Below, one piece after another: positions 46,136 to 54,256 of a DNA stretch of 64,000 nucleotides. This DNA comes from Pseudoselenomonas ruminantium (GTDB taxonomy: Bacteria > Bacillota > Negativicutes > Selenomonadales > Selenomonadaceae), in contig SVBZ01000028.1 of assembly GCA_015058575.1 (NCBI GenBank), forward strand, positions 1 to 64,000. Direction: 5' to 3'. Below the pieces are notes generated by a model. That model did no database searches and was not told the origin of the DNA. It saw only the letters and a program-made list of their open reading frames with translations. The position numbers were made by a program, and so were the translations under genes. Each line of letters opens with the position of its first letter. Position 1 is the stretch's first letter.

Positions 46136-46750
46136 TTATTTCCGACGCTTTTCGCGCTCTTTTTGCTGCTGACATTTATTATAGAACGTAGAAACCGGCA
46201 TGTTTATTTTCCTGGCTGCCTGGTTCAGTGAAAGCTCTCCGCGCCGCCAGGCTTGATACACACGGGCAAATCCCTGTGGCAACGGCTTCTGCGGCCGGCC
46301 AAAGCGCACACCGCGCCGATGTGCTTCAGCAATCCCTTCGGCCTGCCGCTGACGGATGTTATGCCGCTCGTTTTCGGCCACAAAGGACAGCACCTGCAAG
46401 ATAAGGTCGCTGACAAATGTCCCCAATAGATCCTTGCCTCGCCGCGTATCCAATAGCGGCATATCAAAAACGACAATATCGGCGCCTTTGACTTTGGTTA
46501 TCTTCTGCCATTGCTCCAACACCTCGCGATAATTGCGGCCCAGCCGATCAATGGAATGGATACAGAGAATCGTCTCGTCATCGATACGCTGCATAAGCTT
46601 CTGATACTGCGGCCGCACAAAATCCTTGCCCGATATTTTATCCATATAAATGTTTTGCGGCTCGATTCCCATCTTCCGCATAGCGGCCAGCTGCCGCCCC
46701 AGATTCTGCTCCCGCGTGCTCACGCGCACATATCCCAAGATTTGCTGCAT
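46136..46750 (-). CDS. Serine recombinase (resolvase/invertase family)
   Basis: A 204-residue small serine recombinase. The catalytic Ser11 is in GYVRVSTREQN, and the conserved Arg pair is in IHSIDRLGRN. The region VLSFVAENERHNIRQRQAEGI forms the long E helix, and the C-terminal helix-turn-helix (SLNQAARKINMPVSTFYNK) binds the crossover site. The size fits Hin/Gin-type DNA invertases and Tn3-type resolvases; sequence alone does not separate them. The ATG at 46750 follows GGGGAGG. It sits beside flagellar genes on the same strand. No transposase or clear pair of crossover sites was found. Confidence 0.88.
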   Translation of the reverse strand: MQQILGYVRVSTREQNLGRQLAAMRKMGIEPQNIYMDKISGKDFVRPQYQKLMQRIDDETILCIHSIDRLGRNYREVLEQWQKITKVKGADIVVFDMPLLDTRRGKDLLGTFVSDLILQVLSFVAENERHNIRQRQAEGIAEAHRRGVRFGRPQKPLPQGFARVYQAWRRGELSLNQAARKINMPVSTFYNKCQQQKEREKRRK

Positions 46751-46775
46751 AATAATCCTCCCCAATATAATAATA

Positions 46776-46806
46776 GGGCTATGCACGCATACAGCATGCA
46801 TAGCCC
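46776..46806. terminator. Hairpin upstream of the recombinase gene
   Basis: GGGCTATGCA (46776-46785) and TGCATAGCCC (46797-46806) form a ten-pair stem with an 11-base loop. It probably ends the upstream 256-residue gene. It could also lie in the recombinase control region. Confidence 0.5.
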
Positions 46807-46837
46807 CATTTATTTTACTGAGTATCTGTATTATCCC

Positions 46838-47608
46838 TCAATGGATTTCATCGGCATCGTTCCATTTGGCATTCTGCTTCTGCAGGGCCGCAAACGATTG
46901 ACGGATTACCGGGCAGCCATAACACTCCTGCCCATCAAAAGTATCTGCTTTAGCAAAGTGTTCCATCAGATGTTTGCGGCAGGCCTCGTCGACGATAGCT
47001 GGCTGCAGTTCTGCCAGCGTCTTTTTACGTCCGCCCAAAAACTGCCGCATCCACGAATTCCACTGCGCATATTGGCGATAGAGCTGACGATGCAGAAAAT
47101 CAAAACCATTGCCCGCAAAATTTTCCTTGGCATTGCAGAGTACATTACAGTTGGCACATTCATAGGTCGTTACCGTCGTGGTCTTTACATGGGAGACGCA
47201 CGACTTCGGCAGTGACCAGGCAAAGTAGCCTGTCATCTTCGCCATGCGCATGATATCGGCATGCTCCTTTGCCAGGCGCTCAATATTCTGCGGGATATAG
47301 TGGCGGACCATGGCCTCCAGATTTGCCTTAGTCGCCCGTACAGGAAACGGAATCAGCTTGCCGCACTCTTCTTCGGAATCTGCCATATTCGCCTTATGTA
47401 CCATCCCTAAAATCAACAGCGTCCGCTGCTGCTTCATCAACGACAAAAATTCGTTGCTATTGCTGATGCCCCACGGATCGCCATCTTCTTCCATAGCTTT
47501 ATGCAGTTCAATTGCCACCAGCAGCATGCGCTTATGCAGTTCCAGCATTTCGCCAAACATGTCCTGCATTTCCTCGCGGAGTTTCTGCTTATCACTATCT
47601 GCCGCCAT
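46838..47608 (-). CDS. Unknown Cys-rich cytosolic protein
   Basis: It has 256 residues and no family recognised. The N-terminal 90 residues are helical and Met/Glu-rich (coiled-coil-like: MQDMFGEMLELHKRM). The centre has ECANCNVLCNAKE, and the end has ECYGCPV, giving two CxxC-type pairs that could bind zinc or an Fe-S cluster. There is no signal peptide or membrane span. The start MAADSDKQ is behind GGAG. It lies 80 bases downstream of the metal ABC permease gene on the same strand. A structural or regulatory metal site is plausible, but the function is unknown. Confidence 0.6.
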   Translation of the reverse strand: MAADSDKQKLREEMQDMFGEMLELHKRMLLVAIELHKAMEEDGDPWGISNSNEFLSLMKQQRTLLILGMVHKANMADSEEECGKLIPFPVRATKANLEAMVRHYIPQNIERLAKEHADIMRMAKMTGYFAWSLPKSCVSHVKTTTVTTYECANCNVLCNAKENFAGNGFDFLHRQLYRQYAQWNSWMRQFLGGRKKTLAELQPAIVDEACRKHLMEHFAKADTFDGQECYGCPVIRQSFAALQKQNAKWNDADEIH

Positions 47609-47688
47609 CCTGTGTCACTCCTTCAAACCCTCACCTTACATCTAATTCCTTTTATTTTTTCGCGGTCGATGGCCAAACTCCTTTATTC

Positions 47689-48537
47689 TCAGCGGATAAA
47701 ATACGGCTTGAGTACAATCGTCACAAAAAATACCAGCGCGGACAGCACGACGATCGTTGCTCCTGCCGCCATGTTGAAGTAATAGGCCAGGATCAAGCCA
47801 CTGATGCCAGTAAGCAATGCAATGCCGATAGATACCGCATGATATTGCTTGACATTATTGGTGACGTTGCGCGCTGCCGCCGCCGGCAGCACGAGGAGTG
47901 CGTTGATGATCAGGATGCCGACCCACTGGATGCTGATGGATACGACGACAGCCAGGATAGCGGCAAACATCCCCTCCACCCAAAAGGTCTCAATACCGCG
48001 GCTACGCGCAAACGAAGAATTGATCGATAGAACCAGCAGCTTATTGTAGAGCAAGGCCCAACCGCCAAGCACCAGCAAAAAGACCAGCGCCAGCGCCTGC
48101 AGATCTTCCTCGGTGATGCTCAGCACATCACCGATAAGAAACGAAGAAAACTTATTGAAACCGCCGCCAGCTGTCATGATCATAAGGCCCAAAGCAATCG
48201 CTGTCGAGGAAAAAACGCCGATAATCGTATCGGTCGAGGCCGTGCTCTTATTCTTGATATAGGTAATGCAAAGCGCAAACAGTATGGAAAACGCGACCAA
48301 TGAGACAAGCGGTGAAACCACACCTAGCAGTACCCCGATGGCAATTCCCGTGAACGCTCCATGACCGAGTGAATCCGAGAAAAACGCCATGCGGTTCGAC
48401 ACGACCATCGTGCTCAAGAGGCCAAAGAGCGGCGTGACCAGCAGGATAGCCAGCAAGGCATTCTTCATAAACATATGGCTGGCCCATTCAAAAGGCAGCA
48501 GGGTATCCATGACACCATAAATCATTTCCATCAGCAT
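47689..48537 (-). CDS. Metal ABC transporter permease (ZnuB/MntB type)
   Basis: A 282-residue ABC-3 family permease with about eight spans. Family segments are FFSDSLGHGAFTGIAIGV and VGILIINALLVLPAAAARN. It should import zinc or manganese with the adjacent ATPase. It starts seven bases inside the end of the ATPase gene, with GAGG before the ATG, so the two are translationally coupled. No substrate-binding lipoprotein gene is nearby. Confidence 0.9.
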   Translation of the reverse strand: MLMEMIYGVMDTLLPFEWASHMFMKNALLAILLVTPLFGLLSTMVVSNRMAFFSDSLGHGAFTGIAIGVLLGVVSPLVSLVAFSILFALCITYIKNKSTASTDTIIGVFSSTAIALGLMIMTAGGGFNKFSSFLIGDVLSITEEDLQALALVFLLVLGGWALLYNKLLVLSINSSFARSRGIETFWVEGMFAAILAVVVSISIQWVGILIINALLVLPAAAARNVTNNVKQYHAVSIGIALLTGISGLILAYYFNMAAGATIVVLSALVFFVTIVLKPYFIR

Positions 48538-49349
48538 CCCGCCTCACTTTCCGCTTTGCTATCATTGGCATTTCTGACTTCACCGCCCGCAAGCATGCCG
48601 AAAATACGGCGCGTGCGCGCATCGCCAAACACCTCTTTCGGCGTCCCGTTCGTGATGACGCGCTTATCCAGCAGCACAACCTGATCGGCATGACGTGCCA
48701 CCATATTGAGATCATGCGAAATCAGGATAATGGCCATATCTTCTTTCTCACGCAGATCCGCAAGGATTTCATAAAAGAGCTCCAAGCCGTTCTGGTCAAC
48801 GCCCGATACCGGCTCGTCAAGCAGCAACAAATCCGGCAGCGGATCAAGAGCCAGCGCGAGCAGTACGCGCTGCAGCTCGCCGCCTGAGAGCGCACCGAGA
48901 CGGCGGTCAATCAAATGCGCGGCATGGACGCGGGCCAGGCTCTTTTCGACCTGCGGCCGCAATCTCTTATCTGAGCAAAGCCAGACGGGACGTTTTGACA
49001 GGCAGGCCATAAAGATATCCATAACACTCGTTGGGGCGCTGACATCAAAGCGCAGATACTGCGGTACATAGCCGATGACAGGATGCCCTGTATGCTTGCC
49101 CTTGGCATCGACATAGTGGAGCTTGCCCTGATGCGGTACCTCGCCCAGGATAGCCTTTAAAAGCGTGCTCTTGCCTGCACCATTCGGGCCGATCAAAGCC
49201 GTGAGCTGCCCGCAATGAATATGGATATTCACGTCCTCGAAGATGACCTGGCGGCCAATCCTGACCGCAAAGTCCTCGATGCGCGTGCAACAGAGCTTGG
49301 CACAATCTTCACTCGACGATGCATGATGATGTATGATATTCTTAAACAA
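48531..49349 (-). CDS. Metal ABC transporter ATPase with His/Cys-rich N-terminus
   Basis: A 272-residue ATP-binding subunit of a zinc/manganese importer. Walker A IGPNGAGKST, signature LSGGELQR and Walker B LLLLDEPVSGVD are present. The first 22 residues are unusual, with HHHASS and CAKLCC placed before the normal start of the ABC fold; they look able to bind a metal. The start is TTG behind AAGGAG with an eight-base spacer, and no later start would remove the extension without cutting into the fold. It is partnered with the permease downstream. Confidence 0.9.
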   Translation of the reverse strand: MFKNIIHHHASSSEDCAKLCCTRIEDFAVRIGRQVIFEDVNIHIHCGQLTALIGPNGAGKSTLLKAILGEVPHQGKLHYVDAKGKHTGHPVIGYVPQYLRFDVSAPTSVMDIFMACLSKRPVWLCSDKRLRPQVEKSLARVHAAHLIDRRLGALSGGELQRVLLALALDPLPDLLLLDEPVSGVDQNGLELFYEILADLREKEDMAIILISHDLNMVARHADQVVLLDKRVITNGTPKEVFGDARTRRIFGMLAGGEVRNANDSKAESEAGC

Positions 49350-49367
49350 TTTCGTTACTCCTTATAT

Positions 49368-50105
49368 TCAGCGGTTCAGCTGGCGGAACGACCGGCTCCC
49401 GGCTATAAAGCCCAATAAAGCATAAAGCAGCAATACCGCCACCGAGGCCAGCGCAGTCTCAGCGCCGCTGCCAATCCCGCGCAACAAATAGCTCGTATGC
49501 GTAAGCGGCAGCAGTTCGATGAAATAACGCAGCAAGTCCGGCAGCGCCTGCGTCGAAAAAAAAGTGCCGCACAAAAACGACATCGGCAGCAGGATATAGG
49601 TGTTGACCTGGCTCATTTCCTCATACGTCCGTATCTTCATCGCCGCGATGAAGCCGATTTCCGCAAAGATGATGCAGTTCAGCACCAGCACCAGCAAAAA
49701 AAGCGGCGTAAGCGTGAAATGTGCACCAAAGACCAAAGCCAGCACTACGATGATGGCCGAGGAAATCAGCCCGCGCAGTACAGCCGCGAGCACCTTGCCG
49801 ATGACAAAGGCATCGGGCCATATCGGAGCGATGATGTATTCTTCCAGGCTTTTATGATAGATACGCTCCGCATGCACCGGTGTGATGCTATTGAAGCTGA
49901 TATTCATCGAATTGAGCGCCAGGATGCCTGGCACCAGAAAGTCAAGATACGTCCCTGACTCCACCTGGATACTGCGGCCCAAGCCCCAGCCAAAAGCGAC
50001 GAGATAGAGCATCGGGGCCACCATGCGCGACAAGATAAATTTCGTCAGCCGGCGCTTCAGCACGACCCAGTCGCGCCAAAATACCGTCCAGATATCGTAA
50101 AGCAT
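49368..50105 (-). CDS. ABC-2 type permease (DrrB-like)
   Basis: A 245-residue membrane protein with about six spans and the ABC-2 permease pattern (VPGILALNSMNISFN, YIIAPIWPDAFVIGKV, LPLTHTSYLLRGI). It forms an exporter with the ATPase encoded immediately upstream. Substrates of such pairs include drugs, polysaccharides and peptides; none can be inferred here. Its ATG shares one base with the ATPase stop (TGATG), so translation is coupled. Confidence 0.9.
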   Translation of the reverse strand: MLYDIWTVFWRDWVVLKRRLTKFILSRMVAPMLYLVAFGWGLGRSIQVESGTYLDFLVPGILALNSMNISFNSITPVHAERIYHKSLEEYIIAPIWPDAFVIGKVLAAVLRGLISSAIIVVLALVFGAHFTLTPLFLLVLVLNCIIFAEIGFIAAMKIRTYEEMSQVNTYILLPMSFLCGTFFSTQALPDLLRYFIELLPLTHTSYLLRGIGSGAETALASVAVLLLYALLGFIAGSRSFRQLNR

Positions 50106-50977
50106 CAGATGCCCTCCTTTCGCCCGGTAAGCTCGATGAATACATCCTCGAGATTGGTCGGCCGTATGAGAATCGACCCCTCACCTGCCTGCCGGCCAGC
50201 GAATTGTGCCGCAGCCTGTTTTTCAGCAAAGAACTTATACGCGCGCCCTGCGCCGCCATCCCACTCTACCGTATAACGTCCCAACTGCTCACAAAAATTT
50301 GCCGGCGTATCGAGCGCCACGAGTTTGCCTTTATTGAGGATAGCCACGCGGTCACAGAGATTTTCTGCTTCCTCGATATAATGCGTCGTCAAAAAGACCG
50401 TGACGCCGTCACGGGCCATCTGCCGGATAAGCTCCCAAATCCGGCGGCGGACCTGCGGGTCAAGTGCGACCGTCGGCTCATCCATGAACAATATGCGTGG
50501 GCGATGCAGCAGCGCGCGCGCGATCAGCAAGCGGCGTTTCATGCCCCCCGACAGACGGCGGACGCCATCGTTCACCACATCCGTGAGCTCGACATACGCC
50601 AGCAGCTCACGGATGCGCTGCCGCCGCTCCGCGCCCCGCATATGGTGCAGCCGTGCATGCAGCGCAAGATTCTCGCCAACCGTCAAGTCCTGATCGAAAT
50701 TCACATGCTGCGGCACCACGCCAATGACACTCTTTAGTGCCTGTGCATGCTCCGCCAAATCCATATCCTTATAGCGGATATGACCGCTGGTCGGCTGCGT
50801 CTGCATCGTCAGCATACGGATGGTTGTCGTCTTGCCTGCGCCATTCGGGCCCAGCAAGCCAAAAATCTCCCCGGCCCCAATGGCCAGCGAGAGATTATCG
50901 ACTGCTGTCTTTTCACTATTCTTCCCCGCCTTCGTCTTATGCGGAAACTTCTTTGTCAAATTTTCTATGGTTATCAT
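50105..50977 (-). CDS. ABC exporter ATPase (DrrA-like)
   Basis: A 290-residue ATP-binding subunit. Walker A LLGPNGAGKTTTIRML, signature LSGGMKRRLLIARAL and Walker B ILFMDEPTVALDP are followed by FLTTHYIEEAENLCDR, typical of the DrrA/NatA group. The C-terminal 70 residues are a small regulatory domain. The frame is open 69 codons more, but the ATG at 50977 has GGGAG at good spacing and begins the fold (MITIENLTKKFP). The promoter lies in the short divergent region toward 51092. Confidence 0.92.
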   Translation of the reverse strand: MITIENLTKKFPHKTKAGKNSEKTAVDNLSLAIGAGEIFGLLGPNGAGKTTTIRMLTMQTQPTSGHIRYKDMDLAEHAQALKSVIGVVPQHVNFDQDLTVGENLALHARLHHMRGAERRQRIRELLAYVELTDVVNDGVRRLSGGMKRRLLIARALLHRPRILFMDEPTVALDPQVRRRIWELIRQMARDGVTVFLTTHYIEEAENLCDRVAILNKGKLVALDTPANFCEQLGRYTVEWDGGAGRAYKFFAEKQAAAQFAGRQAGEGSILIRPTNLEDVFIELTGRKEGI

Positions 50978-51091
50978 GACGTATCTCCCATATCTTCTAC
51001 TATAATATTGTAGCAAATTCGTCAAGACTTGGACTTTCCCGTAAAATTCCGCTACAATAGATTCTAGCAGAATCAACAAGGAGATGTAAAC

Positions 51092-51547
51092 ATGACCGCT
51101 AAACAAATCAATCTTTCCCCCGCAGAGGCCCAGCGCATGACGCGCAGCATCCAGGCCCTGCAGAAACGCCTGCGCGATATGCACGCGCAGCGCGATGCCA
51201 TAAACCTGGCACTGGCGCGCGTGACGCCAGACAATCTCGGCCTGGCACTGACACAGAAGAAAAATCTAAAAGCACTCAGCACTGCTTACGACAAACTCAC
51301 ACAGGAAACCAGCTGCCTTGACCCGCTCGATGCCGCTCAGGTACTCGAAGAAGAATACAACTACATCCTGACCATCGGCAACGTTCTCGAAACGACACGC
51401 GAGCTCAAGAAAACTGCGCATCTTCACGATAGCAACCGCGAAGCCATCCGCGAAGGTCTCGTAAAATTCTACGATGGCCTGCGGGCCGAACTTGCCGCAG
51501 CTGAAACTGCCGCCAAAGCGAAACAAGGAGGTGCCCCCTTACGTTGA
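51092..51547 (+). CDS. Coiled-coil protein of unknown function
   Basis: A 151-residue soluble, highly charged, mostly helical protein (Gln/Lys/Arg/Leu-rich; likely coiled coil at residues about 10-45 and 95-145). No family was recognised. It has no signal peptide. AAGGAG precedes the ATG. A TACAAT at 51053-51058 with an upstream TTGGAC 18 bases away is a possible promoter. It overlaps the deacetylase gene by four bases, so the two are probably one operon. Confidence 0.6.
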   Translation: MTAKQINLSPAEAQRMTRSIQALQKRLRDMHAQRDAINLALARVTPDNLGLALTQKKNLKALSTAYDKLTQETSCLDPLDAAQVLEEEYNYILTIGNVLETTRELKKTAHLHDSNREAIREGLVKFYDGLRAELAAAETAAKAKQGGAPLR

Positions 51548-52425
51548 CCCGTCAGATTTTATCCACACTGCTGCTGTCGGCCACGCTGCTGCTCGCTGGC
51601 TGCGCCGGCCAGACGCCAAGCCCTGCTGCCGACCCCGAGTCCTCTGCGGATAGCTCCGCAGCTGCCACAGAAACCACAGCACCAGCCTATATCACAGCCG
51701 ATGATAGCTTTACCAACCTGCAGCTTGATACGCCGGCTATGCCTGTCTACGACAGCTACACCATCGCCGAGCGCCGCGCCAAGAATCTCCCCACACAACT
51801 GCCGCAGCTCACCCCCTATAAAGACGGCAAGGTAGCCTATCTGACGTTTGACGATGGCCCCGATGACAAGAACACCCCTGCCATCCTTGACATCCTGAAG
51901 GAAAACGATGTGCCCGCCACCTTCTATGTGACTGGTGCGCATGCCGAGCTGCACCCCGATGTCCTGAAGCGCATTTTCGCTGAGCATCATGCCATCGGCA
52001 ACCACAGCTATGACCACGATTACCGCAAGCTCTATCCAGCGATTGATGGCTTCCTTGGCGAAATGCAAAAAACCGATGATATCATCAAAAATATCATCGG
52101 TGTGCGCCCGCTTATCCTGCGGGCTCCAGGTGGTGTCATCGGCAACTTCACGTCAGCTTACCCGCCCGCACTTGCAGCCAATGGCTATGTCGAACACGAT
52201 TGGAATGTCAGCTCGGCTGACGCCGCCCCCGGTCATCCGACCGCTCAGGATTTCATCGGCAATATCGACAGCCAGACGGATAACAAGGACTTTGCCATCA
52301 TTCTGATGCACAGCTCCGAAGGCCATGAGGAAACGGTCAAAGCTTTGCCGGAAATCATCCGCCTCCTCAAGGCCAAAGGCTTTTCTTTCGGCGTCATCAC
52401 ACCGATGACGCCTCAGCCTTGGTAA
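51544..52425 (+). CDS. Polysaccharide deacetylase lipoprotein
   Basis: A 293-residue lipid-anchored NodB-fold deacetylase. The lipobox LAGC gives Cys20, followed by a Ser/Ala-rich linker of about 65 residues. Catalytic motifs are TFDDGP (D103, D104), HSYDH with H154 and H158, and RAPGG at 193-197. The late histidine is in LMHSSEGH. The likely substrate is N-acetyl groups of peptidoglycan or another envelope glycan. The start is TTG behind GGAGG with a long spacer of about 12 bases. Confidence 0.9.
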   Translation: MTRQILSTLLLSATLLLAGCAGQTPSPAADPESSADSSAAATETTAPAYITADDSFTNLQLDTPAMPVYDSYTIAERRAKNLPTQLPQLTPYKDGKVAYLTFDDGPDDKNTPAILDILKENDVPATFYVTGAHAELHPDVLKRIFAEHHAIGNHSYDHDYRKLYPAIDGFLGEMQKTDDIIKNIIGVRPLILRAPGGVIGNFTSAYPPALAANGYVEHDWNVSSADAAPGHPTAQDFIGNIDSQTDNKDFAIILMHSSEGHEETVKALPEIIRLLKAKGFSFGVITPMTPQPW

Positions 52426-52428
52426 GTC

Positions 52429-53445
52429 TCAAAGGTTTTCCAGCAGGCGGATTTCATTCTTGAGAATGTATTCCTGCTTCCCAGGCATACGGCCATTGAC
52501 GAGATAGGCAAACGCCAAATCTACCGCCAAATGCCCTTGCCGGTACGGATGCTGGAAAATCGTGGCCCGCACCACACCGAACTTCATCATTTCCACGGTC
52601 GTTGGCACGCTGTCAAAAGCGATGACCATCGGCCGTTTTTCTTTGGGCAGCTGCATGACCGCACGGCCAATCCCATAAACGCCAGCAGCCAGGGAAACCA
52701 GTGCCGTCGTCTCAGGATGCGCCAAAAGAAACGCCTTCGTACGCTCATAGGCGAAAATCTCATCATCTTCATGTTCGATGACGTCGATGACATGGAAATT
52801 CTCGACCCGCTGCATGCGATGCATGAACCCATCGAGACGCTGCTTATGGCCAAGCACCTGCCGGCTGCCAAGAATCAAGCCAATCTCAGCGCTGCGGCCA
52901 ATCATAGCCTCCAGCAAAGCGCAGGACGTGATGCCGCCATTATAATAATCACTGCCGACATAGCAGTGGCGTTTCGACCCGTCCACATCGTTATTGACAT
53001 TGACGACAAAGATGCCCGCCGCCACAAATTCGTCAATCTTAGCAATAACACGCGCATCATTGATAGGATTGAGAATCAGCGCCTTGACCTCTGGCTGCAA
53101 TTCTTCCATGAGCCGCAGCTGTTCCTCTGGCTGATAGCCTTTCATCGTGCGGATGTCTACCTGCAAGCCATAAACTGCATACTCCCTTGCCGCATCCTTC
53201 ATGCCCTCTATCACTTTGTCAAAAAAAGCATTTCCCTCCGACGATAAAATCACGCCGATGATGGGCCGATTCTTGCGGGCCGCTAATGCTTTGCCAGCCG
53301 GATTCGGCTCATAGCCCAGCTGCTTAGCCATCTTGCGGATATGCTCAGCTGTTTCGGCATTGACACGGCCACGGCCATTCAAGGCACGGTCAACCGTCCC
53401 GCGCGATACGCCGCAAAGCTCAGCAATTTTCTTCATGGTAACCAT
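52429..53445 (-). CDS. LacI-family regulator of the xylose locus
   Basis: A 338-residue repressor-type regulator. The N-terminal helix-turn-helix is MKKIAELCGVSRGTVDRALN and the hinge helix is YEPNPAGKALAAR. The periplasmic-binding-like domain fills the rest (GVILSSEGNAFFDKVIEGM, LILNPINDARV). It resembles the sugar-binding subgroup with a RbsB-type fold. It is the last gene of the xyloside/xylose cluster but has its own promoter. LacI-type palindromes near 60412 and 60341 are candidate targets. Confidence 0.88.
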   Translation of the reverse strand: MVTMKKIAELCGVSRGTVDRALNGRGRVNAETAEHIRKMAKQLGYEPNPAGKALAARKNRPIIGVILSSEGNAFFDKVIEGMKDAAREYAVYGLQVDIRTMKGYQPEEQLRLMEELQPEVKALILNPINDARVIAKIDEFVAAGIFVVNVNNDVDGSKRHCYVGSDYYNGGITSCALLEAMIGRSAEIGLILGSRQVLGHKQRLDGFMHRMQRVENFHVIDVIEHEDDEIFAYERTKAFLLAHPETTALVSLAAGVYGIGRAVMQLPKEKRPMVIAFDSVPTTVEMMKFGVVRATIFQHPYRQGHLAVDLAFAYLVNGRMPGKQEYILKNEIRLLENL

Positions 53446-53500
53446 ACTATCATCTCGCTATCCTGCATAATCCCTTATTCTCGTTCCTTATGATATCCGT

Positions 53501-53529
53501 ATTTTAGCAAGTTTTTCCGCTTTCGTAAA
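53501..53529 (-). promoter_or_regulatory. Promoter of the LacI-type gene
   Basis: On the minus strand TTTACG, 17 bases, TAAAAT, about 55 bases upstream of the ATG. The -10 box matches five of six. Confidence 0.55.
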
Positions 53530-53551
53530 TAACAAATCCTTTTAATAAACA

Positions 53552-53587
53552 AAAGCCTCCTCTGTCATCTCTGGCAGAAGAGGCTTT
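53552..53587 (-). terminator. Terminator of the xylose operon
   Basis: On the minus strand AAAGCCTCTTCTG and CAGAGGAGGCTTTT form a stem with one mismatch, followed by TTTTGTTTATT. It lies ten bases after the DUF4867 stop. Confidence 0.85.
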
Positions 53588-53596
53588 CGTGCTCAA

Positions 53597-54226
53597 TCAG
53601 CAAAGTTCGATATTCTCTCCCTGCAAACCAATCCAGGCACCCTCACGGTCAAGACCGCTTTCCTTATGCGCAATCAGCCATTTGTTGTCCGCAAACAGCA
53701 GCCGGTCCTCGGCCTGATTGCCGGGCTTTTCCCGCAGTTCCTCATTCGTCCCTTTCGGCAAGACAACACCGCAGCGGAACTCCTGGCCTTCCTTGCCACA
53801 CGGCGCATAATGAAGCGTCGTCGCATAAAGCTCGACTGCCGTGCCTGCCGGCACGAAAAATACTTCCATCTTGCTCGTATCATAGGTATTGTTCTCATAG
53901 TCGATATCCTGCTGGCGGCCCAAGATCAGATAAAGGTCTGTCGCTGCGATATCGATTTCCGAAGAGCGATGATACTCAACGGCATTGAGCTTCTCATTCC
54001 AGCCGCTGCAATGACCAAACTCAATGGCCTGCTCGCCATAGGTCTTATCCTTGAGCTCCTGATAGAGCGGCAATTCCTCAAACGCACGGACCGACGGCTC
54101 ATAGACCACTTCGCCTTTCTTCACAGCCGGACGGGCTTTGATCGTCTCCACAAAACCTGTGACATCCAATGGCAGAACACGGCCATACGTACGAAATTCT
54201 TTTTCTTTGACACTGCTGATTTTCAT
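53597..54226 (-). CDS. DUF4867 family protein
   Basis: A 209-residue cytosolic protein of the DUF4867 family, probably a cupin-like beta barrel. Notable segments are FGHCSGWNEKLNAVEYHRSSE and FFVPAGTAVELYATTLHYAP, whose His and Glu residues could bind a metal. Family members accompany sugar-use genes, which suggests an isomerase or epimerase-type task, but none is proven to my knowledge. The ATG at 54226 follows GAGGTG. It is the last gene of the operon xylB, sugar porter, GPH symporter, GH43, DUF4867. Confidence 0.75.
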   Translation of the reverse strand: MKISSVKEKEFRTYGRVLPLDVTGFVETIKARPAVKKGEVVYEPSVRAFEELPLYQELKDKTYGEQAIEFGHCSGWNEKLNAVEYHRSSEIDIAATDLYLILGRQQDIDYENNTYDTSKMEVFFVPAGTAVELYATTLHYAPCGKEGQEFRCGVVLPKGTNEELREKPGNQAEDRLLFADNKWLIAHKESGLDREGAWIGLQGENIELC

Positions 54227-54256
54227 TTTCTGCACCTCGCGATTCTATTCATCCAA

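Noticed and set aside
46136..46750. Serine recombinase considered as part of a prophage or transposon
   Set aside because: No phage structural genes, transposase or flanking inverted ends were seen; it is kept as a stand-alone resolvase/invertase-type gene.
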